From positions 28,738,308 to 28,802,307 of the forward strand of contig NC_084666.1 of NCBI RefSeq assembly GCF_028389875.1: a stretch of DNA of 64,000 nucleotides. Direction: 5' to 3'. A program made the position numbers and the translations under genes. Source of the stretch: Rhea pennata (lineage: Eukaryota > Chordata > Aves > Rheiformes > Rheidae). Shown here in pieces: positions 52,365 to 62,578 of this stretch; position 1 is the stretch's first letter, and each line of letters begins with the position of its first letter. Under the pieces are notes generated by a model. It ran no database searches. It had not been told where the DNA came from and worked only from the letters and a program-made list of their open reading frames with translations.

Positions 52365-52390
52365 TACAAGGTGAAAACAGCCCCGCTCAT
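52364..52390 (-). CDS. USP46 upstream ORF 1 (8 codons)
   Basis: ATG to TAA encodes MSGAVFTL. The start context CCCACCATGA is close to the optimal Kozak sequence. It ends two bases before the ATG of upstream ORF 2. It is only relevant for transcripts starting upstream of 52390. Confidence 0.4.
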   Translation of the reverse strand: MSGAVFTL

Positions 52391-52680
52391 GGTGGGAAGA
52401 GCGCAGGAGGGGAGAGGGGCGGCGGCGGCGGCTTCTGCTCCGGGCTGGGGCGACCGCGAGAGGAGCGCGCTGCACAGGCTGCCCGGCGCCCGCGGGGCGG
52501 CCCGCGGGAGGGACCGGCCTGGCCTGCCTCCCCTCCGGCCGAGCGAGCGGCGCCCTCAGCAGCGCGGCGGGAGCAGCCGCATCTCTGCCCCTTCCGCCGC
52601 TCCCTCTGCGCGGTCCGCAGGGGCCCGCGCTCCCGCCGGAGCGCTCAGCCGCGCCTCTGCGCCAGCCGCCGCCGCGCTAA

Positions 52681-52727
52681 TCTCTCCCTTCCTCCTCCTC
52701 CGCCTCCTCCTCCTCCCTCTCGCCTGG
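52681..52727 (+). repeat. CT-rich (CTC/CCT)n tract in the USP46 promoter
   Basis: A homopyrimidine-rich stretch (CTTCCTCCTCCTCCGCCTCC and on) in the CpG island. On the minus strand it is GGA-repeat DNA able to form triplex or quadruplex-like structures, a common promoter element. Confidence 0.7.
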
Positions 52728-54938
52728 CGGCTGCCGCTGCTGCTCGTCGCTCCATCGCCGCGCAGCGCCCGGCGAGGCGCTCTGACAGCGCCGGGGAAGG
52801 GGCAGGACGGACGGAGGGACGGCGGTGAGCGGCGCGGGGGCACCCCGCGGCCCGGCCGCCACCGCAGCCAATGCGCAGCGGGGAGCAGAGGGGCGCGGGG
52901 GGCCGCTCCTGCCCCCCCGCGGCCCCGGCTGCCCGCCGAGGGGCCGGGCCTGCTGCCGGCGTGCCACTGCTCGGGCACCGGGGCGAGCGGGCAGCGGTGG
53001 CCACCAGGCCTCGAAGGGCCCCGCAGCCGCAAAACTCAACATCTCTTTAAATACATGAAATCAGATTTGCACGAAGCAGAGGAAGGCAGAGTCCAGGCGG
53101 GGACACGTGGATGTCTAATGGTGGGAGCAGCACTGTTCTTTGGGATGTGCTCCCTCCACCCAACTTTAGGTACGCAGAGCCGGGGCACTTCCAAATTCCA
53201 GAAATGAAGGCAGGAATCTAACTTACTGCTTACATCTGGTGCTTTATATTGGCATTTATGCAGATATTAACCTTCATAAATGTTATTTAGGGAACATGAC
53301 CCCCACATCATGATACACCCTAGAGCTCAAGTGCTTGCTCACACATCTGGCACATGTGCAACACTCTTAATGCAATAATCTCAGTTCATCTTCAACACAC
53401 TCAAGTAAATTGAGGCCCATGCCACTCTGCAAGGTATGAGTGTATTAAATCGAATACATACAGTATGCATACAGATGCTAAATAGCTAACTCTTGTCCAC
53501 ACAGCATCTGTGGGAGAAACAAGAATGGAGTTCAGCTAGGACAATGCCTCATCTTGGAATTCCTCTCTGCTTTAGCAGAAATTGTTGTTATCAGCAGAAA
53601 GTTAAGAACAGTGTATTTTCCTCAACTATGCTGAGGAATCATTCAGATGAAGAGAGAGAAGAACTGCTAGTCTCTCTGAAGGTTAGCATCTCTCCTAACT
53701 GAAAGTATGGTAAATTCATGCCTGGCTACACTTTTCACCTCACAATGCCAAAATACAATCATTCTGGTGTATGGAGCCTGGCCCACAGATAAGTTACAGG
53801 AAACATTCCAAATCCAGTAAGATTTTGAGAGCCTGGATTGTAAGAGAAGGCCTGTGATTACTAATGAAAATCTAGCAGCAGCCAGCAGCATCTGAAAGAT
53901 GAATTCTTATCCTGAGAATACTGTTAGATAGCTGGCCTCAGCCCAGTTCACTGTGGACAAGTGCCCACATTACAAAAATGGTATCAAATTTGGCATTAGT
54001 TGGCATCTTGTTGACAGTTTCAGCAAAGAAACCCATAACTGAGTTGTTATGGAGACACAACTTTCTTTCCTCAGTAACTGGAAGACTGCATGGAAGAATC
54101 TGTACTTAAAACAAATCTTCAAGAGAGATGTTGGAAGTAATGTACTCAAGTAACAAGGTCTACTAACCTACTTCACTGAGAAGCATTTGCTCCATAAACT
54201 CATAAATTTACTATGTAAAAGAACCATGAAATAAAGTAACACTGAGAAAAAAAAAGTCCTTTGTGTAATTCTATTACACTCATGGTCTGACACTGTGTAT
54301 GAATTTGACCCCATGTGTTTAACTTGCTTAAACTCCACAGGCTGAATTATGAGTACTACGATGTCTTCTTGATACAAGTGTAAGAAATAGGAGTTAAAAC
54401 TGAGATGTCAGATTCAGTTCTGAAGCAACCAAGGTCTCCAGTGCATTTCAGAGTAGCCTAGGGAGAGTTACAACACTGTACCATGGCTGTTTCTTAAATA
54501 AATCCCTTTTTATTCAGGCAGCCTAATTCTGTACTCTTTGCTGCACCTCATTTATTCCAATTTACTGCTAGAGCTCATACTTGCTCTGAGTGAAAAAATT
54601 ACAAAGCAAATGAATGCTTTTGATGATTAAAAACTGAAAAGAAACAAAATGTGGTAAAAAATAAAGCTATTTACTTCAAGTACATCATAATATGAAGGAT
54701 ATTATTCCCATAGTATAGAACCCAATGAAAACATGACAAGAAGGGGCACAAAAAATAATAATAATAAAAAGGTAAACAGCATTTTAATACTTTTGCTTTC
54801 TTCCTGATCCCAATTACCTGACTTTAGGATAAAATTTCAAGGAGTGTCTGTTTGCTAAACACTGCTATTAGTTAAGCAAGTTATTGATGGCATAAGGAAA
54901 TGGCCATTGTTGAAAATAAGCATATTTGGAAATATAAA

Positions 54939-54982
54939 GTGTGTGTGTGTGTATGTATATATATACATACACACACACACAC
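54939..54982. repeat. 44 bp perfect palindrome (GT)n-(TA)n-(AC)n
   Basis: GTGTGTGTGTGTGTATGTAT runs into a central TATATA and then the exact reverse complement, centred between 54960 and 54961 with no spacer. It can extrude as a cruciform; the alternating purine/pyrimidine order also favours Z-DNA. Confidence 0.95.
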
Positions 54983-55669
54983 ATATAAATGCATGCACAT
55001 CTCATCCTCAGAAGATTTCAGTGTCATTTTCCTAAAGCTTATATAGAGTTTTTTATTAAAAGGTATACATATTCTATGTCTTATTTTTGAGGATTTATGA
55101 TAAAAATAGGAAATAACACGCAAGTATTTATGTGTCAGTTTAACAATAAATTTAGCAATAACTTTTTTGTTCTTCAGTCATAGATCAAATCAGGAAAGAG
55201 AAAAGTAACTTTCATACTTGAAATGGCTTAGTCTATGTTTTCTTTTTTCTGGTGTTGTCATTTTCAGAACTAGAAACTTTATTTCTGCAGCTTTTGAAGA
55301 TAAAGTGCTAAGAAAAGCAACAAATGCTTGTTCCTAACATTATAGGAACTGTATAAATAAAGAACAGTGAACAATTGTTTCCACTCTAAAGCATTACCCT
55401 ATCTCTTCATAACAAACAACTAACCCTGTGTTTCTTTTCAGTGTTAAACAAAGAGAAGGAAAACAAAGAGCTATTTATAACCTAAGAGTGCTTATATAAT
55501 TTCTGTTGAAAGGTCAAAAAATGTCTCCTGCATTTAGTTTTAGATCAGTCTTGGTCATCTGGTTATATACTTCAACACTTTTATTTCACTCCGTAAAATA
55601 AGAACCTACAGTAAATATCCTCTTTGGCTAACAGTGCTTCGGACTTTAATAAAATTTTCCATCTCAGGT

Positions 55670-55840
55670 TCCCAGAGTACTTTGCAAACATTCACTCAGT
55701 CTTATCAAATTACTGGGTGGCAAGTTAATATTAGCCTATTTTACAAAATAAGAAAATAGGCAGCAGAAAGATAGTGACTTGTCCAGAGTTACAGTTGAAA
55801 GTTAGCAGCAAAGCTGGGATTAGAATACATGCTTACTCTG
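55670..55840 (-). mobile_element. MIR-like SINE relic
   Basis: Reading plus, the segment resembles the reverse complement of MIR. It has AGTACTTTGCAAACATTCAC, then CCTATTTTACAAAATAAGAA, then AGTGACTTGTCCAGAGTTAC and AAGCTGGGATTAGAA, in the order of the MIR tail, core and head. Strongly diverged, as expected for an ancient amniote element. Confidence 0.55.
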
Positions 55841-56877
55841 TAATAGAAAGAGGGTACTGCGTTTCCTCTATAGAAATCTTAGAAAATTCCACAGAGGATT
55901 CATTTATATTTTTATTGTAATAAACTATGGTCTAAAAACGGGTGTCCATCAGTCAATTATGCTAAACAAGTGTTTGGAACAGAATCAAATTTAGGATATA
56001 TTTTCAGGTTTAAAAGAGCATTTCAATGGAAAAGGTAGTTAAAATAATATTCAAAAGTTTTTTGGGGAGGAGGTTGGAAGATACATAGTAGGAATTGAAA
56101 GAGAACTCAAATATCTGAATTACATCAGTACTGAGAGCATGTTGATAATTTTAGAAAATTCATATTTTGAATATCACATTATTTATTACCATAAAAATGA
56201 GCCTTCGTTAGGATGAAAAATATGCAGATGATAGAAAGACTGAGAAGATATATAGCACAGAATACTTAGGCTGTAATGTCTAATTTTGATTTCAGTTGAG
56301 AGGAAATTTTAGCAATACATACTCTTCTTAAAGTGTAGAATTTTCATTTTTTGAAATAGAAAGGTATCTGATATTCTCCTATTTTTCTGCAAACTAACAC
56401 AATCAAATTATACAATATATAAATATTGGACCAAATATATTTGACCTTATTCTGTCTACATAAGGCCATCCACTTTTAGTATAGTCCATCATTAATTTCA
56501 GCAGAGAAATAGTTCTGAGATCAGCTCCCAGGACTCTATTCTTAGTTCTTTCAAAGTAATACCAACTCTGGTAAGTAGGGACTATTTAAAAGCTAAACAA
56601 TCGTGCTTTCCTATGGAAAAAGTCAAGAAACAGAGAAGACAGTAGTAAATCCTATGTTAATCTCTTCCTGAATTTACCAAAGGATGTTTTCCATGAAGCT
56701 TGGCCTCTATTGTAGAACTGCAGATTGGGAGCTTTACTATAATGCCAAATCCCAATTTGTAGTCCATGCAGAGAGACCATAGTACATGGTTCATAGTAGG
56801 TCTGTGGAAGCCACTGTATTTGCATCTAAGGTAAGAGTGGGTTGTAGTCCATGAAAAATTGATGGTGATCATTCCTC

Positions 56878-56923
56878 CCTCCCCCCCCCCTGAAAAAAAA
56901 GGGGTGTGTGTGTGCTAATGAGG
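56878..56923 (+). repeat. C10 / A8 / (GT)n simple-sequence cluster
   Basis: CCCTCC and a run of ten C, then A8, GGGG and (TG)5. It is a compound low-complexity cluster and may be prone to length variation. Confidence 0.75.
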
Positions 56924-57340
56924 CTTCTTAGTCCAAAATCCTGAGGAATCACTATTCTTCTGGACAGTATCAGCGATACAGTAGCATTTACTCATCTTTT
57001 TCAAATGATCTGAAAAGTCATTTTTCTCGATTTAAAACATGCTTATGCTTTTTCTTCACCTTTATAATCCTAGCAAGTCATACTCTTGCCTACTGAATAT
57101 TAAGCACAGAGGATGAAACTTTGCATTAAATTAATCTATTTACATAGCCTAGCTTTTCTTATATAGACATTATACTAGTTGACAGAGAAAGGAATACTAT
57201 TTTTTCCTTTCCTTCTCCTCAGAAATTGCTATTTTAAAGAAAGAAAAAAAAATAGTTATCCCATCTGACTTCATTTTTTGCAGTTAAATGTCAGATTTGA
57301 AAACCAAAAGCTAGAATATATTTATATTTAATATATTTAT

Positions 57341-57388
57341 ATTGATGTCTAATTTATTCAATTTATTTATTGATGTCTATTTATTCAA
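57341..57388 (+). repeat. Imperfect ~20 bp direct repeat beside a CR1
   Basis: ATTGATGTCTAATTTATTCA at 57341 recurs at 57369 with one base missing. Both copies lie immediately before the CR1 fragment in AT-rich DNA. Confidence 0.6.
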
Positions 57389-57501
57389 GGCCTGCCTGGA
57401 TGCAACCCTGTCTAACATGCTCTAGGTGACCCTGCTGAGCAGGGAGGTTGGACTAGATGATCTCCAGAGGTCCCTTCCAACCTTACTGATTCTATGATTC
57501 T
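57386..57501 (+). mobile_element. CR1 LINE 3' end
   Basis: AAGGCCTGCCTGGATGCAAC, then GTCTAACATGCTCTAGGTGA, CAGGGAGGTTGGACTAGATG, TCTCCAGAGGTCCCTTCCAA and the tail GATTCTATGATTCTAA match the well-known avian CR1 3' terminus. It is 5'-truncated to about 115 bases and noncoding. The fairly good tail suggests a younger copy than the one in USP46 intron 1. Confidence 0.92.
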
Positions 57502-58619
57502 AATACTCCCAAAGCTGGCTGAATACATAAGAGATTAATAGTTTTATGGTTGTAACCATTGAACAGTTTGTTCTATGGATGGGCTGTTTAGGCCTCTGCA
57601 TCCAGTTTGATGTTTGGTAATGACCTGGTCGTGTGATTATCTCACAATATCTTATTCCTGCTTTTTTCTTCCTACTTAATTATGTTTCATAAAATTGTAC
57701 TCCAGATATAAATCAGGAGCTTTGAACAGTGACAGCAACAGAGCTGCACATTGAGCTACCGCTTTACAGGTTTACCTAACAGAGACCTTCACTGACACAC
57801 TACTCGGTTCAAAATATTCCCTCATTTCCATAAGATAAAAGCTTGCAGTACAGCCTCTTTATCGTCTGGTAGCTTGTTTAGTACAGTTTACTAGTTAATT
57901 TTACCAGCATTTCTGTTACCTATACAAAAGGTACTTCAGGAAAAATGCTATGTAGGTTCTCATCATTAGGTATCACCTAGAAAAAAAAAAAGACCAAACC
58001 TTAGTCACAGAAGTCAAGAATTTATCAACCAAAAGAAGACTCACTGAGCAAAAATAACTGAAAACTTAAGTTTCTTACAGAAATATATTGCTATTTCTGC
58101 CTCTGGAAAGGAAATAACAATTCTGTGTTGCCCTTCTCTTCTCCAAAGTTTTTATTTATTATTTTTACTCTATTCTACAGGCTCTAATTTTAACTAACTT
58201 AGACTCTGAGAACAAAACACAATGGATATTTTGGAAGTAGACAGGCTGCAAGTGGCAGTTGATCTATTTTCAGCACGAATTTAAAATAGTCCTTTCATTT
58301 TATGTAAATTGTGGCATAAATTAATCAAAATATATTCTTATTAAATCAGCAGTTTTATTCAACACCCAGCCTTACTATATTTGATGCATAAGTAGAAGAG
58401 GCTGCTGCAGTGTAAGATCCCAGTCCTGCCAGTCATTTAATATGGATGGATACGGACATGCATCTGTAAACCCGGAGAGCCACCTCAGAAAAATTTATTT
58501 GTTTGGTCTTCCTCCAGACCAGGAGAAAGACAGTGAAACTGAAATGAAACATTAATGATAATTTAACATCTTAGTGAACCCAATACATGACGTTTTTAAA
58601 TAAACGAAAGTCTTCTTTT

Positions 58620-58750
58620 AGCTTAGATAGGAATCAAACCTGTGACTTTGGGCTGAAATTCATGCATCTCACAGAGAGAGATCTTATCTGCTGATTAGAG
58701 CACCAGTCTTCAAGACTTGAACAACTGAATTCAGACCACCACTGACTCCA
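58620..58750 (+). mobile_element. Degraded tRNA-derived SINE / MIR-like relic (tentative)
   Basis: TGATTAGAGCACCAGTCTTC, ACTTGAACAACTGAATTCAGA and CACCACTGACTCC resemble, in order, the box A and box B region and first core part of a MIR-type SINE. The preceding part with AATCAAACCTGTGACTTTG may belong to another copy. Very diverged. Confidence 0.35.
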
Positions 58751-60239
58751 CATACAAGCTTAATACTAAATCCACAAAATAACCAGGCACCCAGCTGTCA
58801 CTTAGCTGAGTTCAAAATGCAGATCTTCACATCATCTTCTAATGGAATGCCTAAGCTCGAGGTGCCAACTGTTAGATGTCTAACAAATTTCTACAGACAT
58901 CTGTCCAGACTGAATGACATCTACTGGCATGGCTGACCAGGAGCTTGACACTTTTCTCCTGAGCACATGCAAAACCTCATACTGACAGCAAGCAAAGGCT
59001 CATCTTCACCGTGACCTGAATCTTTAATAGAGCTCTTGAAATGACTGCCCATAAAAATGTCCTTAAACACTTCTGTGTTTAACAGTCAAGCTCACATAAT
59101 ACTTCAAATTCCCACAATACTTCTGCTCATGACCAGATCTGCATTTCTCCTGGCTAGAGATCCAGGATTCAACTCAAAATTAAGCTACACTTACATCCAC
59201 CAATAAGAAGTACTTTCCCTAAAGTGCCGAAGATACCCAATCTGGCAGGCAGACTTACAGCCCAACTGAAAAGTTTGTTCAGACAGAAGCTAGCAGCAGC
59301 CCTTTCCCATCAACAAAATATGTAAATGGTATATCTGCCCACAATCAGTCCTTGCATGCAATGACTCAGTGGTCACAGCACTGCTCAGGGAATAGGAGAT
59401 TTCGCCAGCTAGGACAGTGCTTCATTCTCCCAGCAAGGTCTGGGAAGGGACAAGAAGGATAGAGGACCTCCTCATACTCCTGTTGAAGTTGTGCCTCTAT
59501 CAGCCAAAAAAGTAAATTTCATGGAGCCAGAGCCAGAGCAAAAAAATGTAAAGTTTGTATGCAGAAGGCAAAAGAAAGTGTCTGTAGGGGAACAAAAAGG
59601 AGAGTGATTTTATCTGAATGACGAAAACACTCATCCGGGATTGATACTGGTCATTGGTTTGCTATGCACAGTGGTGCCAGTTTACATTCCCTAACAGAAA
59701 AGAAGAAACTGACCTTGACACACCTCACTGGCACCGCTCAGTAAAAAAGATATAAGTAAAAGCCACCTCAGCCTGTCAGTTTTTTACAAGGACTAATCTA
59801 ACTAGAAATCTCATCTTTGCAGAAAATCCCATATGAAACAACATGAATCTAAGTGCTTCCGACTTGCCTACAGTCAAAAGACTTGTTTTGAATCCTGGGG
59901 GACTTGCAAGAAGTGAATCTGCAACAGTGTTGTCATTGTTGCCAGGGCTTATCAGCAACATACCCACCTCTGCCCAAAGCTGGCACTCCAGCTGAATCCA
60001 GAACCCCATGGGAAGCAAGATGTTCTGGTCCCTGCCTACTCGCTCTGCTGTGTGACATTCAAAATCTGTGTGCTGCAAGCTGCTAATCCCCAGTTTATGC
60101 TAATCTACTCGTACTCACCCTAAAACCTGTTAGCAGTATCCCCAGTGAGGAGCACATCTCAGCTGAGGTGTAAGTACCAGTCCCGAAGGTGCGAGCTGAG
60201 TGCTCAGGCACTGGATTAAAGTCCCAGTCTTTCCACCGC

Positions 60240-60800
60240 ACCACTCTCAACTGCGGCTCGGGCCCGCTCTAGCCTGAACTGCGCGTGCCCTAAGGCAGCC
60301 GGGGGACTACTGCGGGCTTGAGGCTTATCCCGCCATCCTTACAGACGTGCCCTAAGCCTCCTAAAGCAGGACGTAGATGGAATTTGGACAGAGATCACCC
60401 GCGATCAGCTCCCCAAAGCCGCTACGCAGCTGCTACTTCTCGCTGCAGCTGTCTTTGTTTCTTTATATTCAAGCGCTCCGCGCCCGGAGCGACGCTAAGC
60501 AGTGAGAACCCATAGCCCTGCCAGGCCCCAAATCGCGGCGACGTCGCTGCCCTGCGCTCCTCACGCCGCAGGGGCGTCGGCGCCGCCGAGAGCCCCACCA
60601 CGACCCGACTCCCACCTCACCGCGGCAGGGCGAAGGGGATGGGGGAGGGGGAGAGGGTAACGGCTGCGGTCACATGCGCCAGCCCCACCAATGGGCGGCG
60701 GCGCTCGCCCTGCCGGCCCTGCCCCTCCAACGGCCGCCGGCGCGCGGGGCCTGGCGGGAGCGGCGCGGCGCTACTTAAGGCGGCGCGCGGGGGCGCGCGG
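60240..60800 (+). promoter_or_regulatory. DANCR: CpG-island promoter of the plus-strand snoRNA host gene
   Basis: The CpG density and GC content rise from about 60.24 kb. Elements in order: a CCAAT box at 60688-60692 joined to a GC box GGGCGG (60693-60698), further CCGCC runs, and a TATA-like ACTTAAGG at 60773-60780. This places the start about 28 bases on, at the pyrimidine run CCTCTCT (60801). A TATA-like box with a C-plus-pyrimidine start is the 5'TOP promoter type shared by ribosomal protein genes and snoRNA host genes. Confidence 0.7.
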
Positions 60801-60821
60801 CCTCTCTGCGCGGGCGCTGCG
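60801..60821 (+). ncRNA. DANCR: Host gene exon 1 (21 bases, 5'TOP)
   Basis: Starts with the pyrimidine run CCTCTCT about 28 bases after the TATA-like box and ends at GCG|GTAAGG. It is very short, but this is plausible for a TOP first exon. The start base is inferred. Confidence 0.45.
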
Positions 60822-61068
60822 GTAAGGCGGCAACGGCCGCCGGCAACGGCCGGCGGGCGGGGGGAGGGAGGGAGTCCGCGTGGGGATCCTTCCCCTCACA
60901 TCTTGCCCTCTCGGAGCCTGGTGGTGCCCGAGCAGTCAACACAGGGGGATAGAGCACCTTTCCCTCACAAAAACCCAGTGCGGAGCCGTCCCTCCGCCCT
61001 GCATCCTGTCGTGAGGCACAAGCGGGCCCGCTCCTCTCTCTCTCTCTCTGTCTGTCTCCCTCCGCGGG

Positions 61069-61080
61069 CCGACATGGCGG
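61069..61080 (+). promoter_or_regulatory. YY1 / TISU-like element with ATGGCGGC
   Basis: GCCGACATGGCGGCGGC differs at one base from the TISU consensus SAASATGGCGGC. It follows a (CT)n-rich initiator-like stretch (61031-61059) and precedes a donor-like GTAGGTGAGG at 61101. This could be a second, YY1-driven start of the host gene about 250 bases below the TOP start. An ATG frame here (MAAAPAPAP) would stop within a few codons after splicing to exon 2. Confidence 0.4.
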
Positions 61081-62048
61081 CGGCGCCGGCCCCAGCTCCG
61101 GTAGGTGAGGCGGCGAGCGGGCTCACCGCACCTGCTGGCGGCCGGGGCCGGTCAGCTGCGGCTCAGCCCTTCGGCAGCGCTGGGGGGCTCCGCATCCTCT
61201 GGCCTTGCCCGCCGCTGCTGACTAAAAACCGCTTCTATGCTAGGCCGGTTGGTGGTTTTCCAGATCTCCCTACTTAACCTGCTGCTAAAGCCAACACTAG
61301 CAGTATACTGCAGACAACAGTATCTAAAAATGTTCCTCTAGCAGTGTGGGAAAACAAAGAATTGTTACTGCACTTACACCCTTTTCTGTTCTCTTGTACA
61401 TTATAGATACAGTGATAACATCCTCATTCTGATACTGTAGTTATTCTTTTCTATAGACTGCATCAATGAAACTGCAGGTTCTCATTTACAAGGTCGCTTG
61501 TAATAATCTATGATGCTTAAAGTATTGCATACTGTAGGTGATTAAATTCAAATGGACTTGACTCAAGAGTTTTTCGGTGAAGAAAATTTCACTGATCTAC
61601 ACAGGCTTTCAGCCCGATCTTCCAGTGTGTCCTTAGTAATGGCTTTTGATGTTTCCTCTTGGTTGAGCTCCTTGTATAATTTGTTACAATGTATAAGTAG
61701 GCAGAAGGTAGCAATGCATTAGACTGTAAAGATCAGTCTGTTAGATCTAGAAATTCACAGCTTTCTTCAGAGTAATATTAACACTAAAATCAGCTTAGGC
61801 TTATTAATAAATTTTACAATGTTTCTAGTTAGCACATCTGAAAACAGTGTTTTCTATAAGGTTTAAAATTGGTGATTAGAAAAGCATCTCTTCAAGAGAT
61901 TGAACCACTTCCTAGCTTTTGTTCTAGGTCTTTGTTTGATAAATGAATTTTATGAAAGTGATTTCTGAAACTTTCTACCATGAAAGATTAGAAGGATCTG
62001 GGGTTCAGCATGTCTTCTAATGCTTTTGTCTTTTATTATGCTGCTTAG

Positions 62049-62155
62049 GAGTCGCAGCAGCACAATGTTTAAAATGCTAGACAGGTGAATGATCACACCT
62101 AAATTGGAAGCAATGCTGAGAACTTCCTAGGAATGAACACAGCTTCTGCTAAAAG
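62049..62155 (+). ncRNA. DANCR: Host gene exon 2
   Basis: 107 bases between a good acceptor (pyrimidine-rich TTTTGTCTTTTATT tract, GCTTAG|GAG) and a near-perfect donor (AAAAG|GTGAGT-like GTGAGTAG). Stops occur in all frames, for example TAA after seven codons in one frame. Confidence 0.6.
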
Positions 62156-62321
62156 GTGAGTAGATGCCAGTGAAATGACAGTTCTGGGCTATTTTGAATT
62201 TTGTTATTTTGATGATGATACTTCAAATTTTTTTTGGTAAGTCATAAAGTTCCATTCAAATGCTGAATACAAATTGTTTTAGTTGAGATAAAATTGGTGT
62301 TACAGTGTACTCCCCTTTTTT

Positions 62322-62444
62322 GCTTTGCCCTCTTAAGTCTGACAGTGTCTTAAGTGGCCAGTACAGAGGGGTATAAAAGTTCTCTCTTAAACCCAGAGGT
62401 GAGACTGAAACTCTACTTTGGATCCTGTTGAGAGGAACACATTC
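62322..62444 (+). ncRNA. SNORA26: H/ACA box snoRNA, SNORA26 candidate
   Basis: Two hairpins joined by an H box and closed by an ACA box. Hairpin 1 has a 6 bp base stem CCCTCT (62328-62333) with AGAGGG (62365-62370). The H box ATAAAA is at 62373-62378. Hairpin 2 has a 7 bp base stem TTCTCTC (62380-62386) with GAGAGGA (62430-62436) and an upper stem CCAGAG/CTTTGG (62393-62398 with 62416-62421). ACA lies at 62437-62439 (or 62439-62441), with the 3' end about three bases later. The 3' pocket (TTAAAC left, CCTGTT right) can pair with the 28S rRNA segment GACAGGUUAGUUUUA, leaving the U after GG as target, 14 bases from ACA. The length of about 120 and the position within a host intron are typical. 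The match to SNORA26 rests on host and target; the sequence was not compared. Confidence 0.65.
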
Positions 62445-62578
62445 ATAAAACTATTGAAATTCAAGAAGTTTCTGAATCAACTTTGCTGTCTTCAGAGTAG
62501 CTTGCATGAAGATTTTGAACTGTCACCAGACTATCATGTAATTTCTAATTTTTTTCATATTAATCTTTATTTTTCCAG

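Larger units (their letters stand above)
51890..53030. promoter_or_regulatory. USP46: USP46 CpG island promoter
   Basis: The GC content rises sharply and CpG is dense from about 51.9 to 53.0 kb, centred on the first exon. The island contains a CCAAT box next to a TGCGCAG (NRF1-like) element at 52868-52878, several GC-rich runs, a (TGCCG)5 repeat at 52228-52252 and a CT-rich stretch at 52681-52727. No TATA box was seen, which fits a dispersed CpG promoter. The start of transcription on the minus strand is probably between 52391 and 52760. Long open frames across the island, including one of 401 codons on the plus strand, are what GC-rich DNA produces by chance. Confidence 0.85.
53040..60240. 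other. Intergenic region between USP46 and the plus-strand snoRNA host gene
   Basis: About 7 kb between the two CpG islands. It holds a 44 bp palindrome, a MIR-like relic, a CR1 3' end with a local AT-rich duplication, and a tRNA-SINE-like relic, all listed separately. No exon was recognised. A plus-strand divergent transcript could start in the USP46 island (for example donor GCG|GTGAGC at 52824/52825), but there is not enough structure to annotate it. Confidence 0.6.

Noticed and set aside
52002-53207. 401-codon plus-strand open frame across the USP46 CpG island
   Set aside because: Its composition is Ala/Pro/Arg/Gly-rich, as GC-rich DNA gives in every frame. Overlapping long frames exist on both strands, it covers USP46 exon 1 in antisense, and it has no domain.
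60639-61277. 212-codon plus-strand open frame over the host-gene promoter
   Set aside because: It begins upstream of the predicted transcription start, spans promoter elements and a splice donor, and has low-complexity GC-driven composition.
61281-61382. Second H/ACA-like candidate in host intron 1 (CTGCTA...TAGCAG hairpin, AGACAA, then GCAGT...ACTGC and ACA)
   Set aside because: Stems of 5-6 bp exist, but the second hairpin has no right-hand pocket and the H box lies in the wrong context. It is much weaker than 62322-62444.
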